Source of the DNA: Legionellales bacterium UBA4722 | Lineage (GTDB): Bacteria; Pseudomonadota; Gammaproteobacteria; DSM-16500 | DNA: 10,690 nt | Reading direction: 5' to 3' | Assembly: GCA_002404295.1 (NCBI GenBank) | Contig: DHJK01000145.1 | Location: 3,122 to 13,811 of the forward strand | Shown here: piece after piece, positions 1 to 5,357 of the stretch | Position numbering within the stretch: position 1 is the stretch's first letter | How the letters are laid out: each line of letters begins with the position of its first letter | Notes under the pieces: model-generated | Seen by the model: the letters and a program-made list of their open reading frames with translations, nothing else | The model's database searches: none | Told to the model about the DNA's origin: nothing | Program-made: the position numbers and the translations under genes

Positions 1-37
1 TAATTTCAGTATAAATCAATATATTCGGAATTTAACT

Positions 38-1300
38 ATGATTATTGAATTCAAAGTCAGCAACTTCAGATCAATCCATAAAAAGCAAACCTTCAGCATG
101 GTTGCTAGCACAGGTTCAGAGCTTGAGGATAATTTATGCACATCCGGCTGCCATGGGAAATTCCGCTTAGTTCGTGCCGCCGTCATTTATGGGGCAAACG
201 CTGGCGGAAAAAGCAACCTACTTAGCGCCATACTATTCATGCGCATGCTTATCATTTCATCCGCAAAAGAATCTCAACAAGGCGAGATAATCCCCATTAA
301 CAGTTTTGCTTTTGATAAATCCAGTCGCACAGAGCCAAGTGAATTTGAAATCACCTTCATTAAAAATAAAACAAGATATCAATATGGCTTTGCTGTAGAT
401 GAAAATCGCATTTTTGAAGAATGGCTATTTGCATATCCATCCGGTAAAGCACAAAAATGGTTTAGTCGTGTGTATGACATAAAGAATGAAAACTATTCTT
501 GGAGTTTTAGCAAATTCTTTAAAGGCGGAAAACAAGTTAATGATTTAACGCGCAGCAACGTCTTATTTTTATCCAACGCCGTTAAACTGAACAATGAACA
601 GCTTGCACCTATTTTTGACTGGTTTCAAAAAGATTTAATTCTAATTGACCCTCCAAGCGGAAGAGGACTCGGCTCTAATGCGAGCATCGAACTTCTTAAA
701 ACAGCCGAGGGCAAAAAAAGACTGCTCCAATTTATGTTGGCCGCTGACCCCAGCATTGCAGATATTCATTTGGATATGAAAAAACCCGACGAAGAAAAAA
801 TTCAGTTACCTAGCTCAATGCCACAAGAAATCCAAAATTACTTTAAAAAAGAAATCATGAGCAAAGATCATCCAATAGTCAACTTCACACACTCAGAAAA
901 AATATCTTTAGATATTTCAGACGAATCGGAAGGTACTCGTCGATTACTTGCATATGCTGGTCGCTGGATTGACGCACTAGACAATGGGCGAACATTAATT
1001 ATCGACGAATTAGATAACAGCCTACACCCATTAGTGGTCAGGTTTTTAATCAAGCTAATTTGCTCGCCAGAAATAAATAAAAAAAATGCCCAATTAATTT
1101 TTTCCACACACGATACGTCATTATTGGATAATGAACTTTTTCGCCGCGATCAAATTTGGTTTGTAGAAAAAGATGAATCAAACTCTACCCAACTTTATCC
1201 ATTACTGGACTTTAGCCCACGAAAGCATGAAGCAATTGGACGTGGATACCTCCAAGGAAGATATGGCGCACTACCCTATATCGGCGATTGGAGATTTTAA
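38..1300 (+). CDS. AAA family ATPase, AbiL-i/RloA-like defence ATPase
   Basis: A 420-residue ATPase of the OLD/ABC-like AAA_21 group. Visible motifs are Walker A GANAGGKS (residues 52-59), an ABC-type signature SEGTRRL (297-303), Walker B LIIDELD (320-326, with E324 as likely catalytic base) and an H-loop STHD (356-359). The ending GRYGALPYIGDW is typical of the group. The start IIEFKVSNFRS is the usual first strand, and GGA lies about 8 nt before the ATG. Family members are cytoplasmic and often paired with an RloB-type effector, as in the lactococcal AbiL phage-abortive system. Here the stop overlaps the ATG of a broken rloB (TAATG), so this is probably the surviving half of a two-gene defence module. 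The ATPase itself looks intact. Family assignment is secure; the defence role is inferred from the partner. Confidence 0.88.
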   Translation: MIIEFKVSNFRSIHKKQTFSMVASTGSELEDNLCTSGCHGKFRLVRAAVIYGANAGGKSNLLSAILFMRMLIISSAKESQQGEIIPINSFAFDKSSRTEPSEFEITFIKNKTRYQYGFAVDENRIFEEWLFAYPSGKAQKWFSRVYDIKNENYSWSFSKFFKGGKQVNDLTRSNVLFLSNAVKLNNEQLAPIFDWFQKDLILIDPPSGRGLGSNASIELLKTAEGKKRLLQFMLAADPSIADIHLDMKKPDEEKIQLPSSMPQEIQNYFKKEIMSKDHPIVNFTHSEKISLDISDESEGTRRLLAYAGRWIDALDNGRTLIIDELDNSLHPLVVRFLIKLICSPEINKKNAQLIFSTHDTSLLDNELFRRDQIWFVEKDESNSTQLYPLLDFSPRKHEAIGRGYLQGRYGALPYIGDWRF

Positions 1301-1412
1301 TGGGTTCAGAAAATCTTCACCATAAACTCGATCTTCTAATATGTTCGAGCTAATAGAGTATCTAAGCAACATAAAAATTAAAGGGCGAATATTGGAAGCC
1401 CAAAAAGACTAA
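1300..1412 (+). pseudogene. rloB / AbiL-ii remnant with large internal deletion
   Basis: The ATG at 1300 overlaps the ATPase stop codon (TAATG), as in intact AAA-RloB pairs. It encodes MGSENLHHK, which matches the usual RloB opening (MGxDNLxHKR...), then runs into a stop at 1351-1353 after 17 codons. In another frame, 1341-1409 reads FELIEYLSNIKIKG followed by RILEAQKD and a TAA at 1410-1412, which fits the short hydrophobic C-terminal tail expected of RloB. The body of the protein, normally around 200 residues with the Toprim-like catalytic part, is absent. The simplest reading is an internal deletion joining head and tail out of frame. The N-terminal match is fairly clear; assigning the tail is less certain. 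Confidence 0.65.
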
Positions 1413-1621
1413 AGGCGCATGGTAGCAAGCTCTCGTATAAAATACTAAATGACCAACAAAAATTTGAACTCAGACGTAGAATTGATAATGTAACTTATTA
1501 CTTTAGTCCATTTGAACCTATCAATGGTTCGCCGACGTGGAAACGAGATGATACAAACTTATGGGTAACAAATTTGAAAGACTTTGGATGGGTCTGCATA
1601 AACAATAAATTCCTCAGCTAA
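1382..1621 (+). pseudogene. open coding-like fragment without start codon
   Basis: An uninterrupted frame of 79 codons lies between the rloB remnant and the end of the HD-domain gene. It has no ATG or GTG start, but its composition is protein-like, for example KLSYKILNDQQKFELRRRID and SPFEPINGSPTWKRDD. The last 60 bp overlap the 3' end of the convergent HD-domain gene. It could be the end of a gene whose start was lost with the rloB deletion, or it could be chance. I do not recognise the family. Confidence 0.25.
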
Positions 1622-2197
1622 GCTACCTAATATTTGAGAAGCTTCTTCGATTAAATATTTTTTGGCAATAACCTTATCTGCTGAAACATTATGGCTAGCC
1701 CAAGCACCACCACCCGTAAAATAATTATGCAAAAGCGGTTGCAATCGATCCAACCCTGCGGCAAATTTAGCATCTTCAGTTTTTCGTTCTTCAAATTCTT
1801 TCCAAAGCTCCATCAATTCCAAACTGAGATCATCTGGTAAGAGGCCATATATGCGTTTAGCAGCATTAAGTTCGCGCTCATCTTTTAAACTGGCTGCTGG
1901 GGATTCATCATATAAAAATGTATCTCCTGCATCAATTTCCACTAAGTCATGAATAAGAAGCATGCGAATAACGCGGTTAACATTAACTTCCGGACTTGCA
2001 TATTCAGCCAATATCATTGCGAGCATCGCAAGGTGCCATGAATGTTCTGCATCATTTTCGTTTCTAGATTTGTCGAGTAATGGTGTACGCCGCATCACTT
2101 GTTTTAACTTATCAATCTCAAGAATAAACTCGATTTGTTGCTGCAAACGCTTGGTAGCGTTTTTCATCGGGGAAAATTCAAACATTTTCTTAGTCAT
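1559..2197 (-). CDS. HD-domain phosphohydrolase (HDDC2/YfbR-like 5'-nucleotidase)
   Basis: A 212-residue protein with an HD metal-dependent phosphohydrolase core. Metal ligands are visible as H52 in NDAEHSWH, H83-D84 in LLIHDLVEIDAGD and D150 in AAGLDRLQPL. HDLxExxxGD is the pattern of the HDDC2/YfbR branch, whose studied members remove phosphate from deoxynucleoside 5'-monophosphates; the real substrate here cannot be read from sequence. Length suits the family (about 190-215). The ATG at 2197 has AGGA about 12 nt upstream, slightly far but usable. The gene stands alone on this strand. A MITE-like element ends only 48 bp upstream of its start codon, so its promoter has probably been displaced or replaced. 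Its 3' end overlaps a coding-like fragment on the other strand. Confidence 0.82.
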   Translation of the reverse strand: MTKKMFEFSPMKNATKRLQQQIEFILEIDKLKQVMRRTPLLDKSRNENDAEHSWHLAMLAMILAEYASPEVNVNRVIRMLLIHDLVEIDAGDTFLYDESPAASLKDERELNAAKRIYGLLPDDLSLELMELWKEFEERKTEDAKFAAGLDRLQPLLHNYFTGGGAWASHNVSADKVIAKKYLIEEASQILGSLAEEFIVYADPSKVFQICYP

Positions 2198-2237
2198 AAT
2201 AGTGACATTCCTAATGGTTTCTAGCTATAAATATAAA

Positions 2238-2245
2238 AAATATCA
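2238..2245. repeat. 8-bp target-site duplication, left copy
   Basis: AAATATCA directly abuts the left end of the inverted-repeat element. An identical copy sits at 2465-2472, directly abutting the right end. Together they mark a transposition event. Confidence 0.75.
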
Positions 2246-2464
2246 GTAACTATTCAGCGATTACCACTGACCTAATCGTGCCCGCGCGCGTGCCCGTGCC
2301 CGCGTGCGTCTTTTCGATTAACTTTTATCCGTCATAAATTTTGGCACCCTACCTTGAAATAATAGCTCTAATGCATCTGTCATTGTAATCTCATTATTTT
2401 GATAAAACATAAGAAAAGACGCACGCGGGCACGATTAGGCCAGTGGTAATCGCTGAATAGATAC
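2246..2464. mobile_element. MITE-like element, probably IS66-type
   Basis: A 219-bp element with long imperfect terminal inverted repeats. The left arm (2246-2315) begins GTAACTATTCAGCGATTACC. The right arm (2413-2464) read in complement begins GTATCTATTCAGCGATTACC. The 52-nt right arm pairs along its whole length with the left arm, with two mismatches. The left arm carries an extra 18 nt made of CGCG/GTGCCC reiterations. The arms are GC-rich while the core (2316-2412) is AT-rich and codes for no transposase. It is flanked by a perfect 8-bp direct repeat. The 8-bp duplication and GTAA tip are characteristic of the IS66 family, so it is probably mobilised in trans by such an element. The family name is inference; the structure is directly visible. 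Confidence 0.8.
2318..2410 (-). CDS. possible 30-residue ORF filling the MITE core
   Basis: The entire core between the two inverted-repeat arms is one open frame on the minus strand, starting MFYQNNEITMTDALELLFQG and ending FMTDKS with TAA. It is coding-like in composition, but there is no ribosome-binding site before the ATG, because the upstream bases are the GC-rich repeat arm. It may be a scrap of a gene from the parental transposon rather than an expressed peptide. I do not recognise it. Confidence 0.2.
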   Translation of the reverse strand: MFYQNNEITMTDALELLFQGRVPKFMTDKS

Positions 2465-2472
2465 AAATATCA
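2465..2472. repeat. 8-bp target-site duplication, right copy
   Basis: AAATATCA, identical to the left copy at 2238-2245, immediately follows the terminal GATAC of the element's right arm. Confidence 0.75.
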
Positions 2473-2496
2473 ATGAAATTATTTACCCATACAAAC

Positions 2497-2517
2497 CTGA
2501 CACGGTTTTGGTGTCAG
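2497..2517. repeat. short hairpin CTGACAC/GTGTCAG
   Basis: A perfect 7-bp inverted repeat, CTGACAC (2497-2503) and GTGTCAG (2511-2517), with a 7-nt loop. It lies between the MITE and the end of the two-gene unit on the minus strand. It could help end transcription or be a relic; there is no T-run. Confidence 0.35.
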
Positions 2518-2536
2518 ATCATTTGCATGCTGCAAT

Positions 2537-2572
2537 GCCCAAGCCTATTCATCAACTTCTACAGGCTTGGGC
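2537..2572 (-). terminator. hairpin just downstream of the two-gene operon
   Basis: GCCCAAGCCT (2537-2546) pairs perfectly with AGGCTTGGGC (2563-2572), a 10-bp GC-rich stem with a 16-nt loop. It starts 7 bp beyond the stop codon of the gene ending at 2580, the right position for a transcript end on the minus strand. No U-tract follows, so it is not a classical intrinsic terminator; it could protect the 3' end or act with other factors. Confidence 0.45.
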
Positions 2573-2579
2573 TATCACA

Positions 2580-3032
2580 TCAATCACATTTGTCTAGCAG
2601 TTCTAACAATATTTTTTGAATCCTATTCCTTATTTCAATAGAAATAGTATCTGATGGGCTAACTGTGTGCGTTAGCGCTAACAAAAAGTCATCATAATAC
2701 CGCGGAAATCCAAGAACCGTAAAAGGAGAAATTGCACTACAAATCATTTCTGCTATCGCCACCGATAACGCCTCCAATTTGTCTTGCTGGTGAATCAAGC
2801 TGCGATACCGTAAAAAAGTAGCAATATGAGCTCTGAAAGCCCCAATTTTGCTACCTTCTGCCAGCACAACAGTAAAACTGAGCCCCACCAGCGTACAAAG
2901 TTGTTGCTTATAATCGATAAAAAAATTATCAGAATGATTGATACGCGTATCCAAAGCTGCATGAATTAGATAGGCGAGCTGTGAAACGGGATTGCTTGGA
3001 CGTTGTGAAACCGCTAAAATCTCTTTAGCCAT
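2580..3032 (-). CDS. hypothetical protein, second gene of a coupled pair
   Basis: A 150-residue, largely helical protein that I do not recognise. It has no signal peptide; the hydrophobic stretches (around LCTLVGLSFTVVLAEG and ICSAISPFTVLGF) are too short or polar for clear membrane spans. The ATG at 3032 overlaps the stop of the upstream gene by 8 bp (ATGGCTAA). It is preceded by a strong GGGAGG site 5 nt upstream that lies within the last codons of that gene, so the two are translationally coupled. The pair sits downstream of a truncated ImmA/IrrE gene on the same strand and may once have belonged to the same operon. No function is proposed. Confidence 0.65.
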   Translation of the reverse strand: MAKEILAVSQRPSNPVSQLAYLIHAALDTRINHSDNFFIDYKQQLCTLVGLSFTVVLAEGSKIGAFRAHIATFLRYRSLIHQQDKLEALSVAIAEMICSAISPFTVLGFPRYYDDFLLALTHTVSPSDTISIEIRNRIQKILLELLDKCD

Positions 3033-3294
3033 TTTTGCCTCCCTCAGAGGTGATTATGGTTAGCACTGGCCTTAGTGTTCGACCACTTGGCTGGTGCGCT
3101 TTCTCAAGCCAGATGAACAGTTGCTCAATGACGCACGTTTGTTCTTCTGGCTTTCCTTTTTTACATACGATGCACAATATGCAAAAAACGTCTTTATGAT
3201 GTCTTTGGCTTAGTGAAATGTCAATGGGATGTTGAAATTTATTTTTTATATGGTATTTTGCGTGTGGGGAAAATTCCAATTCACTCATTTGCAT
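3025..3294 (-). CDS. hypothetical small cysteine-containing protein
   Basis: An 89-residue protein of no family I recognise. It contains a cysteine cluster C-x2-C-x2-C (CILCIVCKKG) in the middle, another cysteine in EEQTCVIEQL, and several histidines in the first half, so metal binding is possible but unproven. The start is ambiguous: ATG at 3294 (MQMSELEF) or two codons later at 3288; neither has a strong ribosome-binding site. Its last codons hold the strong GGGAGG site of the next gene, which it overlaps by 8 bp. The overlap and shared strand argue that it is a real gene and that both products act together. Confidence 0.6.
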   Translation of the reverse strand: MQMSELEFSPHAKYHIKNKFQHPIDISLSQRHHKDVFCILCIVCKKGKPEEQTCVIEQLFIWLEKAHQPSGRTLRPVLTIITSEGGKNG

Positions 3295-3364
3295 CTCATT
3301 AAATAATTTTATTAGTCAGCATTTTCTCTACTTCACTCCACGGCAATCGACTGCCAGAATCGCA

Positions 3365-4072
3365 TCACTGATGATGAGCAACATCTTGGCTCTCCATAGC
3401 ACGCAGAGCCCTAAATGTTTCAAGCGGCATATTCATTAGTTCTGCGGCTTTGGACTCGCCAATATATTCTTCAGCAAGGGCATGAAAAATCATTTGTTCA
3501 AAAATGTGTGTTATTTCTTTTGGGTATTGTTGGCCAGGCTCGATCGTAGACCAACCACGCTCATTGAATTCAGCGCGTAATTGACGATAAACATTATTTG
3601 ATATAATTCCGTTGTCTTCCGCACGATGCAAAATACCAGTCATGCTAATTCCGAACTCTTGTTTTAGTAAACTTAACTCACGTGGCTCAATCAAATTGCG
3701 ATGCTCTCCTAAAACGTTAATGAGCGACCGTCTTGGTAATAAAAATGCACCCGCAAATCTATTGCAGCAACTCTCTATATCTAAACCATCAGCAAGACGA
3801 TTATCTAAAAGAAGATGGCCTAATTCATGTGCCAAAGTAAACCGCTGTCTATCGCCCGGGCGTTGATCACCAACGACAATAACAGGCATTCTATTAACTT
3901 CAGCATAAAGCCCATCAATTTTTGGGTATTGCTCATTATTAATTGCAAATACTTTTATGCCTCGCTCTTCAAATATATCGATTAAATCAGGGATAGGATC
4001 AGACCCTAAATTCCATTGAATGCGGACTTGATCAGCTAGCTTTTCAACTTCATCAATATGATTGGAATCAAT
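3365..4072 (-). pseudogene. ImmA/IrrE-type metallopeptidase, XRE half missing
   Basis: The frame is open from a TAG at 4073-4075 to the TGA at 3365-3367 (235 codons). The first 61 codons contain no ATG, GTG or TTG but are clearly homologous in style to XRE-ImmA/IrrE fusions: DEVEKLADQVRIQWNLG, PIPDLIDIFEERGIKVFAI, KIDGLYAEV. The zinc peptidase motif HELGH follows in RFTLAHELGHLLLD, with CNRFAGAFLLPR after it, and the C-terminal AEEYIGESKAAELMNM helix is present. Family members of this type are usually about 370-390 residues with an N-terminal helix-turn-helix; here that part (roughly 130-150 residues) is gone. A shorter product could start at the ATG at 3889, but it would lack the first strands of the peptidase domain. 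In relatives the peptidase cleaves a repressor to switch on a mobile element or a stress response. I regard it as truncated and probably inactive. Confidence 0.7.
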
Positions 4073-4169
4073 CTATTAGATAAAAATGAAGGTTTATAGG
4101 ATTCGAGCTATCTTGTATGTTGATGTGACAGGTTCTTTTTTATCTTCTATAAAACTGAAATGGGGTTAA

Positions 4170-4319
4170 TCTTGCGCAATTGTACATCTATATCAAAGTG
4201 CAATTGCGCAAGCCTACCCTAGTTTTGCATACTTTAATAAGAACGATGCAGATAGAATATTTTGCATCGAGCAAGGATTAAAATGGACTGGAGGCGACAC
4301 ATTTGAAGATTTCTGTTGA
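4170..4319 (+). pseudogene. short coding relic of unknown family
   Basis: A 49-codon open frame without a start codon ends at TGA 4317-4319. The second half is strongly protein-like: SFAYFNKNDADRIFCIEQG then LKWTGGDTFEDFC. It is followed by an AAAAGG/CCTTTT stem and a T-run on the same strand, consistent with the end of a former gene. The 5' part lies within the 12-bp inverted repeat at 4171-4212, which may mark the breakpoint. I cannot name the family. The rest of 4073-4380 holds nothing else that I can support. Confidence 0.35.
4171..4212. repeat. perfect 12-bp inverted repeat
   Basis: CTTGCGCAATTG (4171-4182) and CAATTGCGCAAG (4201-4212) are exact inverse copies separated by 18 nt. The arms pair for two further bases after one mismatch. 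It lies between the truncated peptidase gene and a gene relic, so it may be a recombination or operator site; there is no direct evidence of function. Confidence 0.55.
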
Positions 4320-4324
4320 AATTA

Positions 4325-4350
4325 AAAGGGATAATTAACCTTTTTTTTTA
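4325..4350 (+). terminator. weak hairpin followed by T-run
   Basis: AAAAGG pairs with CCTTTT across an AT-rich loop and continues into a run of nine T residues. The stem is short and A/T-rich, so termination would be weak. It suits the end of the relic at 4170-4319 and lies about 30 bp beyond the convergent gene ending at 4381. Confidence 0.3.
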
Positions 4351-4380
4351 AACACCTATAATGGTAAGGCTTTCATTTGT

Positions 4381-5079
4381 TTAATCAGATATTTTCTTGC
4401 ATAAGCCTAACAGCTCTGAATATGCATCAGGCGAAAGTATCCTTACAGTACTTATCCATTCATCAAACAATTTACAGTGATATTTAATAATATCGCCATG
4501 AATATTATTAATATCATCTATTGACATAAAATCAGCATTCACAAAGTAAGCCATTGTCTCTAAATGATCTAAATACAATGAAATATTTAATCTCTTTTGC
4601 ATATCATCTGGGCTGGTTGATTCGTATATTCGCTGTAAGTTTACCTTCATAACTTCTGTGACTGCATCATCACAACCACGGCAACGAATATCACGTGATG
4701 CATGTACATTACAGGTCGCGCCAGACTCACGATCAAGTAAATATATAATTTCCGTTGCTCGCAAAACTGCGCCTTCCTGAAAACTATTATCAATTCTCAA
4801 TAAGAAATCACCATGAGCGGTTTTTTTTAAGCCAGCTAGCTGTATCCATGCAATCAATACTAAAATAAATGTAAGAACCACGATTCCAATCGCATGAAAT
4901 GCCGCAATATTAGCTTGTATAGTGTTATTGGAATTAATAGATCGATCAGCAAAGTTAATGTAACTATAATAATTATCCACAAAATATATAATCAAGCATA
5001 ATACTGCTAAAATAATCAAAAATGGAATGCCTGTTTTTTTTAGAAACCTGCAGCACGAAGCAATAAGAGTTCTAAACAT
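4381..5079 (-). CDS. two-helix membrane protein of unknown function
   Basis: A 232-residue protein when started at the ATG at 5079, which has AAGGA about 7 nt upstream; an in-frame ATG 36 bp earlier is possible but has no such site. Two membrane spans are evident, about residues 17-35 and 59-81, with a short loop between. A mostly helical soluble domain of about 150 residues follows, beginning LKKTAHGDFLLRIDNSFQEG. This layout resembles the DUF4760-type membrane proteins, although I would not assign it firmly. A cysteine/histidine group (C123, H126, C133, C136 in CNVHASRDIRCRGC) could bind metal. It is divergent from the Hip-like operon and shares the intergenic region that carries the palindrome array. 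A TATAAT box lies at 5122-5127 on its strand. Confidence 0.72.
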   Translation of the reverse strand: MFRTLIASCCRFLKKTGIPFLIILAVLCLIIYFVDNYYSYINFADRSINSNNTIQANIAAFHAIGIVVLTFILVLIAWIQLAGLKKTAHGDFLLRIDNSFQEGAVLRATEIIYLLDRESGATCNVHASRDIRCRGCDDAVTEVMKVNLQRIYESTSPDDMQKRLNISLYLDHLETMAYFVNADFMSIDDINNIHGDIIKYHCKLFDEWISTVRILSPDAYSELLGLCKKISD

Positions 5080-5121
5080 TGGACTTTCCTTCTTCATGTT
5101 AAGCCACCACACCACAGCCTT

Positions 5122-5127
5122 ATTATA
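5122..5127 (-). promoter_or_regulatory. candidate -10 box for the membrane-protein gene
   Basis: On the minus strand the sequence reads TATAAT, a perfect sigma-70 -10 hexamer, 42 bp before the ATG at 5079. A convincing -35 is not seen: the position 17 bp upstream reads ACTTTT. Two tandem GTTTAAAA units (5141-5156) cover that region. Confidence 0.4.
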
Positions 5128-5152
5128 ACCTAGATCAGTGGTTTAAAAGTTT

Positions 5153-5218
5153 AAAACTAGCCAAGACCATGTTGATAGGGGTAAAGATGCGCCTTGAGAC
5201 GCGGACTAGGCTAGTTTT
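5153..5218. repeat. 10-bp inverted repeat flanking 46 bp
   Basis: AAAACTAGCC (5153-5162) and GGCTAGTTTT (5209-5218) are exact inverse copies. They enclose a segment with a smaller GCG/CGC stem and abut the first palindrome of the operator array. In a transcript the arms would form a stem; otherwise they may be a second pair of binding sites. Confidence 0.5.
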
Positions 5219-5317
5219 GATTCCTATGGACATCAAGTCAGAGATGATGTCTATAGAAATCAACTTAAACTTGATAGCTATAGACATCAATTCTGACTTG
5301 ATTTCTATAGGAATCAA
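5217..5317. promoter_or_regulatory. four-copy palindromic operator array of the Hip-like operon
   Basis: Four 20-bp palindromes with consensus TTGATNNCTATAGNNATCAA lie at 5217-5236, 5244-5263, 5271-5290 and 5298-5317, separated by spacers of exactly 7 bp (period 27 bp). Copies 3 and 4 match the consensus fully; copy 1 has CTATGG in the core and copy 2 has a changed first base. Spacer 1 (GTCAGAG) and spacer 3 (TTCTGAC) are near inverse copies, so the whole block is also one large imperfect palindrome centred on spacer 2. The array ends 40 bp before the ATG of the kinase gene and overlaps its promoter. E. coli hipBA is likewise repressed through several roughly 20-bp palindromes bound by HipB dimers. 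The XRE domain encoded at 6250-6903 is the natural candidate to bind here; that is inference. Confidence 0.78.
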
Positions 5318-5325
5318 TTTATACT
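5298..5325 (+). promoter_or_regulatory. candidate sigma-70 promoter of the Hip-like operon
   Basis: TTGATT (5298-5303) as -35 and TATACT (5320-5325) as -10, with a 16-bp spacer, match four and five of six consensus bases. The fourth operator palindrome covers the -35 and most of the spacer, the arrangement expected for autorepression. Transcription would begin near 5332, giving a short leader of about 25 nt. Confidence 0.6.
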
Positions 5326-5357
5326 AGATATAAGACATAAACTTATTGGACGCCTTC

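Noticed and set aside
868..1107. 79-codon minus-strand ORF
   Set aside because: It lies wholly inside the well-supported AAA ATPase gene, covering its signature and Walker B region, and has no features of its own.
1962..2249. 95-codon plus-strand ORF
   Set aside because: It is antisense to the HD-domain gene over its catalytic region; the tail only runs into the MITE flank.
3612..3866. 84-codon plus-strand ORF
   Set aside because: It is antisense to the HELGH region of the peptidase, with no independent coding signal.
5135..5317. 60-codon minus-strand ORF with repeating SIxI...DLMSIGIK pattern
   Set aside because: It is a read-through of the palindrome array; the peptide repetition comes from the 27-bp DNA period, and there is no ribosome-binding site.
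5217..5317. CRISPR-like array
   Set aside because: The repeats are palindromic operators of 20 bp with 7-bp spacers, far too short for CRISPR spacers, and no cas genes are present.
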